46,949 bases of DNA from JAYEPK01 sp048569615 (GTDB lineage Archaea > Thermoplasmatota > Penumbrarchaeia > Penumbrarchaeales > Penumbrarchaeaceae). The notes under the pieces were generated by a model. That model saw only the letters and a list, made by a program, of their open reading frames with translations, was not told the origin of the DNA and did no database searches. The stretch spans positions 1-46,949 of the forward strand of contig JBLIRK010000024.1 of the NCBI GenBank assembly GCA_048569615.1. The letters are read 5' to 3'. Positions 34,806-41,718 of this stretch are shown here, piece after piece. Within the stretch, counting starts at the first letter, position 1. Each line of letters begins with the position of its first letter. Made by a program: the position numbers and the translations under genes.

Positions 34806-36038
34806 ATGGAGGCTGTCCTCTACCTTCTCCTCCTGCTGATCTCTGCCATCTTCTTCGGCAAGGTCGCGGAGAAATTCGGGCATCCGACCATCGTCGGCAA
34901 TATCATCGGCGGCCTTCTCGCCGGTCCTGTTCTCATTCTGATAATGGAGCTGTTCAATTACGGTTTCGAGCTGAGGCAGATCTCGGAGATGATAGATTTC
35001 CTTGAACCCGAAACGGTGGAGAGGGAGGTCTTCTTCATAGTGGACCTTGCGGTGATCATGCTTATGTTCGCCTCCGGATTCGAGACAAGGATAAGGGACT
35101 TCATCGCCTCCTTCAGGACCGGCATACTGACCGCTGCCCTGGGGATCATCCTCCCGTTCTCCCTCGGATTCGTCGGGACCTATCTGTACCTCGGAGACAT
35201 GCTGGTGGCTTTCTATGTCGGGGCTGCATTGTCCATCACGGCCGTTGCCCTTTCCATTGCTACCCTGATACAGATCGAGGCCATCCGGACCAGGTTCGGC
35301 ATGACGATAATAAACGCTGCCATTGTCGATGATATAATCGGGATCATAATCCTCTCAGTACTCCTTTCCTTCTCCACTACCGGGAGGCTCCCCAGTGCCG
35401 CATCGGTGATCTGGGTGGTGGTACTGTCTGTCATCTTCGTGGCCGTATCGCTCTTCATAGTGCCAAGGCTCCTGAAGAAGGTCTACCACAACCTGAGGGA
35501 CCTGAGGACCACCGAGAAGGTTGGCCTTGGAATACTCATGGCTGGACTTTTTGCGGTCGTCGCCCATGTAATGGGGCTGCATCTGATGATTGGTGCCTTC
35601 ATGGGCGGAATGGCAATAAGGGACTCCCTTTCCAGGTCCACGATGCAGTCCCTCTCCAGATGGTCCTTCGGCTTCTTTGCTCCAGTTTTCTTTGCATGGG
35701 TCGGATTCTCCGTTACGCTCTCCGGTCTGGTGTTCTCCCCCTTCCTGCTGCTGCTCATCGTACTTGGGTTCACGGGCAAGGTGCTGGGAGCGGGTGCTGG
35801 AGCGAAGCTCTCGGGATTGACATGGGCCGAATCCCTGCTTGTCGGGGTGGGCATGAACGGCAAGGCGGCCGTCGAGCTGGTCCTGGCATCTGTTGCCCTG
35901 CAGGCAGGTATCATAGAGAGGGACCTCTTCTCTGCGGTGGTCATCTTCGCAGCTCTCATGGCAATAACGACACCGATGATGCTGAAATCGCTCACGAATA
36001 ATTTCCAAAAGAAGGGATGGATAGAGGATATGTACTGA
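34806..36038 (+). CDS. CPA2/Kef-type monovalent cation:proton antiporter
   Basis: This 410-residue polytopic protein has about twelve spans of the NhaA/NapA/Kef fold. It exchanges Na+ or K+ for protons. The AAIVDDIIG signature (D175-D176) is the double-aspartate ion site of electrogenic CPA2 members. GNIIGGLLAGP, FASGFETR and GVGMNGKAAVELVLA are further conserved stretches. No cytoplasmic TrkA-N/RCK regulatory domain is attached. ATG at 34806 is chosen; TTG at 34800 is equally close. A TATA-like ATTTTACAT about 30 bases upstream and no Shine-Dalgarno suggest a leaderless message. It is followed by a close paralogue. Confidence 0.9.
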   Translation: MEAVLYLLLLLISAIFFGKVAEKFGHPTIVGNIIGGLLAGPVLILIMELFNYGFELRQISEMIDFLEPETVEREVFFIVDLAVIMLMFASGFETRIRDFIASFRTGILTAALGIILPFSLGFVGTYLYLGDMLVAFYVGAALSITAVALSIATLIQIEAIRTRFGMTIINAAIVDDIIGIIILSVLLSFSTTGRLPSAASVIWVVVLSVIFVAVSLFIVPRLLKKVYHNLRDLRTTEKVGLGILMAGLFAVVAHVMGLHLMIGAFMGGMAIRDSLSRSTMQSLSRWSFGFFAPVFFAWVGFSVTLSGLVFSPFLLLLIVLGFTGKVLGAGAGAKLSGLTWAESLLVGVGMNGKAAVELVLASVALQAGIIERDLFSAVVIFAALMAITTPMMLKSLTNNFQKKGWIEDMY

Positions 36039-36060
36039 AAATATATCCAAACAGCGTAAC

Positions 36061-36067
36061 TTTTATA
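36061..36067 (+). promoter_or_regulatory. TATA box positioned for leaderless transcription of the second antiporter
   Basis: TTTTATA at 36061-36067 lies about 27 bases before ATG at 36094. No Shine-Dalgarno is present, and the first antiporter gene has its own TATA at a similar distance. The paralogues therefore look separately promoted. Confidence 0.55.
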
Positions 36068-36093
36068 CGGGAGTTGTTTTTTTGGGGCCTCTT

Positions 36094-37329
36094 ATGTTCG
36101 ACTTTCTCTACCTTCTGCTGCTTCTCATTGCGGCGCTCTTCTTCGGGAAGGTAGCGGAGAGGTTCGGGCTCCCCACCATTGTCGGCAACATCTTCGGCGG
36201 ACTTGTCTTCGGTCCGGTCCTGATACAATCGATGATCGGTCTGGACCTCATCTTCGATGTAACCCTCCTTCAACCGACCATCGATGAATTGAACCCCGAC
36301 AAGGTGGAGGATGCGACCGCGTTTCTGATGGAGTTCGCCATCGTCATGCTCATGTTCGCATCCGGTCTGGAGACCAGGATCAAGGACTTCCTTGCATCCT
36401 TCAAGACTGGCATACTAACGGCATCCCTTGGCGTCGTCTTCCCCTTCGGCCTTGGCTTTCTCGGGGCATACCTCTATCTCGGCGACGTGATAATAGCATT
36501 GTATGTGGGCGGTGCGCTCTCTATCACCGCAGTGGCGCTTTCCATCTCCACCTTGATCCAGATAGAGGCCATCCGGACCAGGTTCGGTATGACGATCGTC
36601 AACGCCGCCATAGTGGATGATATCATAGGCATTGTGATACTTTCCATACTTCTGTCGATATCGGCTTCCGGACACCTTCCCGACGCCATTACGCTGGGGG
36701 GCACCCTGGTGATGGCCGTTCTGTTCGTGATTTTCTGCATCTTCATCCTGCCGTGGATCATGAAGAAGGTGTACAGACAGCTCCGCGACATCAGGACAAC
36801 GGAAGGAATAGGTTTCACCATACTGATGATCGGGCTCATCGCAGTCATGGCCCATTTCATGGGGCTCCACCTGATGATCGGGGCGTTCCTGGGAGGAATG
36901 GCTATAAGGGAGGGATTGAACAAGAGGACCCAGCAGGCTCTCGGTAGATGGTCCTTCGGCTTCTTCGCCCCAATATTCTTCGCATGGGTGGGCTTCTCGG
37001 TGACCTTCTCCGGTGTCGCTTTTTCATGGCTTCTGCCATTACTGGTGGTCCTGGGGCTGACCGGAAAGGTCCTTGGCGCCGGCCTCGGAGCGAAGATCTC
37101 CGGTCTCAACTGGGCGGAATCTCTGCTTGTGGGAGTTGGAATGAACGGCAGGGCGGCCGTGGACCTCATACTTGCATCGGTTGCACTCCAGTCCGGGATA
37201 ATAGAGAGGGACCTATACTCAGCCGTTGTCTTCAATGCGGTGATCATGGCGCTGATAACCCCGATACTGCTCAATAAGCTGTCCAACAGATTCAGGGACA
37301 AAGGCTGGATCGACCAGGATTATTTCTGA
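36094..37329 (+). CDS. CPA2/Kef-type monovalent cation:proton antiporter (tandem paralogue)
   Basis: This 411-residue protein is a close homologue of the preceding antiporter over its whole length, with the same DD site at D175-D176 (AAIVDDIIG), FASGLETRIKDF, RFGMTIVNA and GVGMNGRAAVDLILA. The regions that differ most are residues 45-75 (the loop after the first spans) and the C-terminal tail. That suggests a recent duplication with divergence in ion preference or external loop. ATG at 36094 matches the TATA spacing. It converges with the PRC-barrel gene; A-rich sequence between 37330 and 37346 can serve as terminator for both directions. Confidence 0.9.
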   Translation: MFDFLYLLLLLIAALFFGKVAERFGLPTIVGNIFGGLVFGPVLIQSMIGLDLIFDVTLLQPTIDELNPDKVEDATAFLMEFAIVMLMFASGLETRIKDFLASFKTGILTASLGVVFPFGLGFLGAYLYLGDVIIALYVGGALSITAVALSISTLIQIEAIRTRFGMTIVNAAIVDDIIGIVILSILLSISASGHLPDAITLGGTLVMAVLFVIFCIFILPWIMKKVYRQLRDIRTTEGIGFTILMIGLIAVMAHFMGLHLMIGAFLGGMAIREGLNKRTQQALGRWSFGFFAPIFFAWVGFSVTFSGVAFSWLLPLLVVLGLTGKVLGAGLGAKISGLNWAESLLVGVGMNGRAAVDLILASVALQSGIIERDLYSAVVFNAVIMALITPILLNKLSNRFRDKGWIDQDYF

Positions 37330-37372
37330 AAAAAAATAAAAAAAAGGTGAGAAAGAACGATTATTTTTCTTC
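37330..37372. terminator. A/T-rich bidirectional termination region
   Basis: Between the convergent antiporter and PRC-barrel stops lie runs of eight A, eight more A, and an ATTTTT at 37362. On the minus strand this gives U-runs right after the PRC-barrel stop. No strong hairpin is seen. Confidence 0.5.
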
Positions 37373-37855
37373 CTCACCCGCGTATGACTTTTCGGACTTC
37401 TTCAGTCTGACCTCTTTCATGACCTCGGCTATCTCGTTGGGCGATAAGCGCAGCCTTCTCTCCTTGATGCCGGTCTTGATGAGGACCTTCCAGACCTTGA
37501 AGGTCTTCAGTTTCTGGTACGGGACCTCGAGATTGTAGATCTTCCCAACTTTCTCGCCGTCCTTGTCGAAGACGGGGAGCTTCTTGAGCTCGTCCATCGG
37601 ATATCTGTTCCTCATCGGAGTCTTCGGGACCTCGGGCGTCTCATGATCGTCGGTGACCACCATGAGCTTGTCTTCCTCGTCCATCTTGATGATCTGGGAG
37701 ACGTCGAGAAGGTAATGCTTCTTCATCATACCGGGAGATATCTCGAAGGCGGCAACCGTCCAGGTGTCGAGATCTATGTAGGCCTCCTTCACCTTTCCGA
37801 GCTCCTCTCCCACGGAGTTCACTATCTTGTATTCCTCAAGTATCTTCGCTAGCAT
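37361..37855 (-). CDS. Double PRC-barrel domain protein
   Basis: This 164-residue soluble protein has two PRC-barrel domains. The first (1-72) includes VNSVGEELGKVKEAYID and TVAAFEISPGMMKKHYLL. The second (83-145) includes PVFDKDGEKVGKIYNLEV. The tail is lysine/glutamate-rich. PRC barrels are small beta-barrels used in RNA maturation, photosynthetic reaction centres and, in haloarchaea, the cell-division proteins CdpB1/CdpB2 that bind SepF. It is the last gene of a five-gene operon with coiled-coil proteins, and a GAGGTGA Shine-Dalgarno lies just upstream. A cytoskeletal or division role would fit but is only inference. Confidence 0.8.
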   Translation of the reverse strand: MLAKILEEYKIVNSVGEELGKVKEAYIDLDTWTVAAFEISPGMMKKHYLLDVSQIIKMDEEDKLMVVTDDHETPEVPKTPMRNRYPMDELKKLPVFDKDGEKVGKIYNLEVPYQKLKTFKVWKVLIKTGIKERRLRLSPNEIAEVMKEVRLKKSEKSYAGEEEK

Positions 37856-37864
37856 CCTTTCACC

Positions 37865-38215
37865 TCACTTCTTCGGCTTGGCAGCCTTCTTGACCTCTTC
37901 AAGGTCCCTCTCCAAAGCCGAGATCCTTGCCTCGGCAGAGAGCTGGTATTCCTTCATCCCGGCAATCCTTCCCGTCAGCTTGCCGTACCTGATCTCGTAG
38001 GATTCCAGGTCAAGTCCCGTGACTATGCCGTACTCCTGGATGTAGGAGTCCATGTTCTGGTCAAGATACTTCTCGATCCTGCCGTCCAGGAGTTTTCTCT
38101 TGTATTTCGGCGCTTCGGGTTCCGCATCGGGGTCCTTCTTTCTGAAGACACCCTTGAGCCATGACATGAAACCCTTCTTCTGTTCCTGTTCTTCTTCTAT
38201 CATCGGGTCTTCCAT
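37865..38215 (-). CDS. Coiled-coil paralogue C of a triplicated family
   Basis: This 116-residue protein has a basic amphipathic N-terminal segment (KKGFMSWLKGVFRKKD) that may bind membrane. It then has the shared family domain (about 45-112): RIEKYLDQNMDSYIQEYG, IVTGLDLESYEIRYGK and a coiled coil ending ALERDLEEVKKAAKPKK. The domain aligns position by position with those of the two upstream genes. A near-perfect GGAGGTGA Shine-Dalgarno precedes ATG at 38215. I recognise no characterised family. It is followed by the PRC-barrel gene after nine bases. Confidence 0.75.
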   Translation of the reverse strand: MEDPMIEEEQEQKKGFMSWLKGVFRKKDPDAEPEAPKYKRKLLDGRIEKYLDQNMDSYIQEYGIVTGLDLESYEIRYGKLTGRIAGMKEYQLSAEARISALERDLEEVKKAAKPKK

Positions 38216-38228
38216 TCATATCACCTCC

Positions 38229-38555
38229 TCAAAGGCCCTCCATCCGGGTCATCTCGCGGTCCAGCGCTCCAAGCCTTCTGTCAAGCTTCGTGCGGTTCTT
38301 CTCGAGCAGATCGATGTCGCTCCCGACCAGGGACAGCCTTTTGTTGAGGTCCTTCTTGAAGTCCTTCACACGGTCCCTGGTTACCATGTCCCATTCGTCC
38401 ATGATCTTGCGGAAGTTCTCGTCGAAGTACAGCTGAACATGGGACGGTCTTCCCTTCCTTCTCCTGACAAGGAATACGATCAGGGAAATGACAAGGAGAA
38501 CTGCGATGACGAGTGCAGCTATGGCGACGATTATCCATATCGTTGTGGCATCCAT
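38229..38555 (-). CDS. Membrane-anchored coiled-coil paralogue B of a triplicated family
   Basis: This 108-residue protein has one N-terminal membrane span (about 5-30, WIIVAIAALVIAVLLVISL), a basic stop-transfer RRRKGR, and the family domain at 40-105 (LYFDENFRKIMDEWDMVTRD, then a coiled coil LEKNRTKLDRRLGALDREM). The domain faces the cytoplasm by the positive-inside rule. Its Shine-Dalgarno (GGAGGTGA) overlaps the last codons of the upstream gene. Among the three paralogues it is the only one with a true membrane span, so it could tether the others. Confidence 0.75.
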   Translation of the reverse strand: MDATTIWIIVAIAALVIAVLLVISLIVFLVRRRKGRPSHVQLYFDENFRKIMDEWDMVTRDRVKDFKKDLNKRLSLVGSDIDLLEKNRTKLDRRLGALDREMTRMEGL

Positions 38556-38558
38556 CTA

Positions 38559-38840
38559 CTATTCACCTCCTTTCACGCCGTACTTCGTCCTCAGCCTCGC
38601 CATTCTCCTGTCGGATTCATCCAGCTTCAGATCGAAGTTCTTCCTCCAGCTCTCCAGCTCGTCCATCCTCTTCTCGAAACCTTCGAACTGCCCGTCTATG
38701 TCCGCTATGTCGTTCCTGTCGGCTATCTTGTATTCGTCCATCAGATCGGGGAGATTCTCGCTCAGGAACTGATCGAGCTTCTTGTTCATCGAAAAGGGAT
38801 GGGTTATGCCCATCGCTTGGACCCTGTTCATGAAGCTCAT
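38559..38840 (-). CDS. Coiled-coil paralogue A of a triplicated family
   Basis: This 93-residue soluble protein is almost entirely family domain: KLDQFLSENLPDLMDEYKIA, then DRNDIADIDGQFEGFEKRMD, then a coiled coil ending DRRMARLRTKYG. ATG at 38840 has AGGAGG six bases upstream and overlaps the stop of the preceding VAT-N-like gene by four bases (ATGA). An in-frame extension to 38909 only overlaps that gene. The next gene starts after three bases. The tight spacing makes an equimolar complex plausible. Confidence 0.75.
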   Translation of the reverse strand: MSFMNRVQAMGITHPFSMNKKLDQFLSENLPDLMDEYKIADRNDIADIDGQFEGFEKRMDELESWRKNFDLKLDESDRRMARLRTKYGVKGGE

Positions 38841-39220
38841 TTCTTTTCCTCCTTTTCTTCTTCCTCTTCTGCATGCTTTCCGCCGAGTCTCTCCTTGAAC
38901 CTCTTCCATGAGGCTTTCATGTCATCCTTCAAGGAATGGTACGGATGGATCTCGACCTCATCTCCTTCCTTGACCTTGAGGTCCTCCATATCGCCCTCTC
39001 TCAGGACCACTACATTCTTCTTGGCCAGCCTGTCGGCGACCAGCTTCACGACCTTCTTCTTCTTTCCTGCCCGCAGCTCAACGAGGTCGATCTCTCCTTC
39101 CTCGATGTCTTTCAGGTAGCTCTCGTGGATCCTGGCTATACCGGAATCCATCGATCTTATGGCACTTTCCGCGACCTTCAAGGTCACAATGTGCTCTTCT
39201 TCTTTTTGTTCTTCTTTCAA
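38837..39220 (-). CDS. Free-standing Cdc48/VAT N-domain-like double-psi barrel protein
   Basis: This 127-residue protein matches the N-terminal double-psi beta-barrel of archaeal VAT (Cdc48/p97). VTLKVAESAIRSMDSGIARI corresponds to the first barrel motif with the typical GIARI, and NVVVLREGDMEDLKVKEGDEV corresponds to the second psi loop. In VAT this domain recruits substrates and adaptors to the unfoldase, but no AAA ATPase domain follows here. A short basic helix (MKASWKRFKERLGGK) and a Glu/Lys tail end the protein. The start is TTG at 39220 with GAGGTGAT upstream. It opens a five-gene operon of small proteins, so it may be an adaptor rather than part of an unfoldase. Confidence 0.7.
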   Translation of the reverse strand: MKEEQKEEEHIVTLKVAESAIRSMDSGIARIHESYLKDIEEGEIDLVELRAGKKKKVVKLVADRLAKKNVVVLREGDMEDLKVKEGDEVEIHPYHSLKDDMKASWKRFKERLGGKHAEEEEEKEEKK

Positions 39221-39269
39221 TTCAATATCACCTCGGGGGACTGAACCCTTGTATGGAGAACAGTGCGAG

Positions 39270-39345
39270 CATATAAGGGTATTTTTATATTAAAATGTTG
39301 AATTTTGGATAAAAATTCATTACAAGAATTTTTAAAACGCACGAT
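39270..39345. promoter_or_regulatory. Divergent promoter region between two uncharacterised operons
   Basis: On the minus strand AATATAAAAAT (39280-39290) is a strong TATA candidate, giving a start near 39259 for the VAT-N operon. A second TTATAT lies at 39270-39277. On the plus strand TTTTTAAAAC near 39329-39338 or CATTTATTATC near 39357 can serve the three-gene operon starting at 39405. Shared control is possible. Confidence 0.5.
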
Positions 39346-39404
39346 CGAACTGGCATCATTTATTATCAGGATGGGCTTTATGCCTTAGGGGAGCATCGAG
39401 CAGG

Positions 39405-39944
39405 ATGGACTGGTTCCTTATAGTATTCCTACTGATGGCCGTTGCGGCAGGGATTCTGATATACTATTCCTGGAGGAACGCCAGGAAGCTGACCAAGCTC
39501 TCCACGGAGATCGACAGCAAGTCCAAAGAATTAAGGGAAAGGTCGAATGAGCCGCCGGTGGACCTCGGGGAGCTCTATCCGAAGAGCTCGACCAAGACTG
39601 CCTTCTACACGGCCCAGGCGCTGAGGTACAGGCAGTCCCCCGAGGTCTCCCTGGAGTTCATCGAGAACATGGAGAGGAGGCTTGATTTCTCCGAGGATCC
39701 CAAGGGCGACCTGAAGCTTCAGGTGGAGAAGGTGGAGGCTATCATGATGAAGGCAAAGGGCTCCCAGGAGCCTCTGAAGGAGCTGCAGAGGGCGGACTCT
39801 GTCTGCAGGTCCCTGATGAAGCATCCCGAGGTGACCTCCGAGCCCTTGAACCGGATATATCTCGACGGGATAAGAACGAGGCTTGATATCGAGACGCTGA
39901 AATTGAGGGAGAAGAGGAGGCAGGAGAAATATGTCAATTCTTGA
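39405..39944 (+). CDS. Membrane-anchored helical protein (paralogue of the next gene)
   Basis: This 179-residue protein has a single N-terminal span (about 3-25), a short coiled coil (KLTKLSTEIDSKSKELRER), and a helical C-terminal domain. Its second half (about 105-165: LQRADSVCRSLMKHPEVT then IYLDGIRTRLDI) aligns with the C-terminal half of the next protein. I do not recognise a family. The helical-hairpin pattern resembles TPR-like repeats. It overlaps the next gene by 14 bases and is divergent from the VAT-N operon. Confidence 0.65.
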   Translation: MDWFLIVFLLMAVAAGILIYYSWRNARKLTKLSTEIDSKSKELRERSNEPPVDLGELYPKSSTKTAFYTAQALRYRQSPEVSLEFIENMERRLDFSEDPKGDLKLQVEKVEAIMMKAKGSQEPLKELQRADSVCRSLMKHPEVTSEPLNRIYLDGIRTRLDIETLKLREKRRQEKYVNS

Positions 39945-40386
39945 CAGCTTCCTGTTCGTATTCTCCCTCGTCCATCCCTCCGGCAAGCTGGAACCGGACG
40001 AGAAGCACCGGTTCAGGTACATGAGCAGTGACAAGGAAACTTTTCTGGACATCGCGGTCCTGGACGCAAGGTTCTCCCCTCCAAGGGAGGGGTGGGAGAT
40101 GAAGGAGAAGCTTGTGAAGGAGATCCTTGAGGTGTACCACGTTCCCGAGCTCTCGGAGAACTACTTCCACCTCATGGTAGTCCTGGCGGAATCCCATTAT
40201 TACAGGGTAGAAAAGCATTCCGATCCCCGGGGGCAGCGCCTGAAGGCCCTGGAGATATTCCGGTCCGTCCACAAGCATCCCCGGACCTATCTGGATTACA
40301 GGAGCAGGCTGCTCATCGAGGATTATATCGAGAGGATCATGTACCTTCTCGAGCACCCGGGATCGGAGGAGGGGGAGGAAAATTGA
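39931..40386 (+). CDS. Soluble helical protein (paralogue of the preceding gene)
   Basis: This 151-residue protein has no clear membrane span. Its C-terminal half (KALEIFRSVHKHPRTYLDY then LLIEDYIERIMYLLEHP) shows the same KHP-centred helical motif as the preceding membrane-anchored protein. The N-terminal part (SILDSFLFVFSLVHPSG) is mildly hydrophobic. The ATG overlaps the preceding gene by 14 bases, and the next start codon overlaps its stop. Function is unknown; pairing of one anchored and one soluble paralogue is the notable point. Confidence 0.65.
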   Translation: MSILDSFLFVFSLVHPSGKLEPDEKHRFRYMSSDKETFLDIAVLDARFSPPREGWEMKEKLVKEILEVYHVPELSENYFHLMVVLAESHYYRVEKHSDPRGQRLKALEIFRSVHKHPRTYLDYRSRLLIEDYIERIMYLLEHPGSEEGEEN

Positions 40387-41123
40387 CGTTCAAACCTCCA
40401 TGGGAGCTCAGGGACGGGAAGGCTGGAGGAATACTCTTCATGTCCAATCCCACCCAGGAGGTGCTGAAGAAGGTCTTCATCGGCGAGAAGGTCCAGTCGC
40501 TGATGTGGATCCTGGTTCCGATTGTATTCTTCATACTCGGCTTCGACCTTTTTATTGCAGCGGCTGGAGGGAGCTTCATCGGTCTGCTGGCGTTCAACAT
40601 CTCTTTCCTCTTCACAGGTGGGTTCGTGATCGGTCTATTCCTTTACTTCGTGCTCCCCCAGGTAAGGAAATGGGAGAAGAAGGAGCCTGAATCATATGTC
40701 AAGATCTTCCGGGACGTATTGGCTGTCTACCAGCACAGGTCGTTCTGGGACACCATCAATATCATCCATTTCGGGGACATCGGTGAGGTGAGGATCGATG
40801 GCGTCAGGTATTTCAAGAGAAAAGGATACCGGTTCCCGATCGGATACAGACCTCTTGTCCAGATGTCACCCGTCTTCACCAAGCACAAGGGAGCGCTTTA
40901 CAACTACCATGTTCCATTGGATCATATCGTTGTCCTTGTGATGAAGAAGAAGGTACCGATAATGAACCATGCCTCCATGGCATTCAAATCGATGTTCAAG
41001 ATGGCCACCTACAACGACCAGTTCGAGGTTGAGGAGGTGTTCATCTCCATCAGACCGGAGGAGAAGAAGAGATTCCTCAAGCTGGCAAGATCGAGGATGA
41101 AGGCTGTTTCCAGCGGGTCCTGA
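40383..41123 (+). CDS. Two-span membrane protein with a basic cytoplasmic domain
   Basis: This 246-residue protein starts at TTG 40383, overlapping the preceding stop (TTGA). Two spans (about 42-62 and 68-92, IVFFILGFDLFIAA and LLAFNISFLFTGGFVIG) are followed by a cytoplasmic domain. That domain has beta-rich segments (GEVRIDGVRYFKRKGYRF, YHVPLDHIVVLVMKK) and ends in a helix (EEKKRFLKLARSRM). It loosely resembles a bacterial-PH-like membrane domain, but I cannot confirm it. It is the third gene of the operon and is possibly the membrane platform for the two helical proteins. Confidence 0.6.
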   Translation: MTFKPPWELRDGKAGGILFMSNPTQEVLKKVFIGEKVQSLMWILVPIVFFILGFDLFIAAAGGSFIGLLAFNISFLFTGGFVIGLFLYFVLPQVRKWEKKEPESYVKIFRDVLAVYQHRSFWDTINIIHFGDIGEVRIDGVRYFKRKGYRFPIGYRPLVQMSPVFTKHKGALYNYHVPLDHIVVLVMKKKVPIMNHASMAFKSMFKMATYNDQFEVEEVFISIRPEEKKRFLKLARSRMKAVSSGS

Positions 41124-41192
41124 AAAGGAAAAAAACCTAATCAATATTCCCACATAGTTATTAATATCAATCAATCCGATTACAATTCGATA

Positions 41193-41252
41193 GATGAGGC
41201 TAATTGAATGTCTTGGCCTCGATTTGCATCCCATCTGCAAGACGGTGGTATA
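41193..41252 (+). other. Possible leaderless small ORF upstream of a hypothetical gene
   Basis: ATG at 41193 lies about 27 bases after a TATA-like TTATTAATATC (41158-41168) and encodes 19 residues ending at TAA 41250-41252. A TTG that can start the next gene follows two bases later. The layout suits an upstream ORF, but coding potential of so short a sequence cannot be judged. Confidence 0.25.
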
Positions 41253-41254
41253 AT

Positions 41255-41704
41255 TTGAAAAGTGAAGAGGAAGTGCAGGCCGTATATCCGCCTCCTTCTA
41301 CAGGCAACAGGACCTATACACAGCTGGCATACCTGGAATCCCACGACGACATCAGCGGAAGGGATTATGCCTTCGTCGTCTTCAAGGAGGAGAAGGTGGA
41401 CACCGGAAAATGGAACATACAGATAAGCGGAAAGAACACGGCCGGCGGCTCCATCGATCCGGAGCATCCGTCCCTCGCCAGGGACCTGGAGAAAGCCGAA
41501 AGGGACGGCAGAGACCATATACTCTTCGGTTTTTCCCTTACTCCCAGGGAAGGGGACCCCAGGGTCGTCGAGAATCGGCTCTATTTCAATCGGAAGAGAG
41601 AGCCCACGAGGATCGAGGTCCATCTGGTTACGAGGAACGCCGATGGCTCAGCCAAGGAGGAGAAGATGGCGAGGATCCAATGGCCTGACGATCCATCTTC
41701 ATAA
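41255..41704 (+). CDS. Hypothetical soluble protein
   Basis: This protein has 149 residues if started at TTG 41255, with an in-frame alternative at TTG 41204. It is charged, without membrane spans or cysteines. Visible features are a tyrosine/proline N-terminal stretch (AVYPPPSTGNRTYTQLAYLE), a strand-rich centre (DYAFVVFKEEKVDTGKWNIQ), and RREPTRIEVHLVTRN-like C-terminal strands, suggesting a beta-sandwich. I do not recognise it. It converges with the CBS gene with a 14-base gap. Confidence 0.5.
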   Translation: MKSEEEVQAVYPPPSTGNRTYTQLAYLESHDDISGRDYAFVVFKEEKVDTGKWNIQISGKNTAGGSIDPEHPSLARDLEKAERDGRDHILFGFSLTPREGDPRVVENRLYFNRKREPTRIEVHLVTRNADGSAKEEKMARIQWPDDPSS

Positions 41705-41718
41705 TTACAAAAAGGGGA

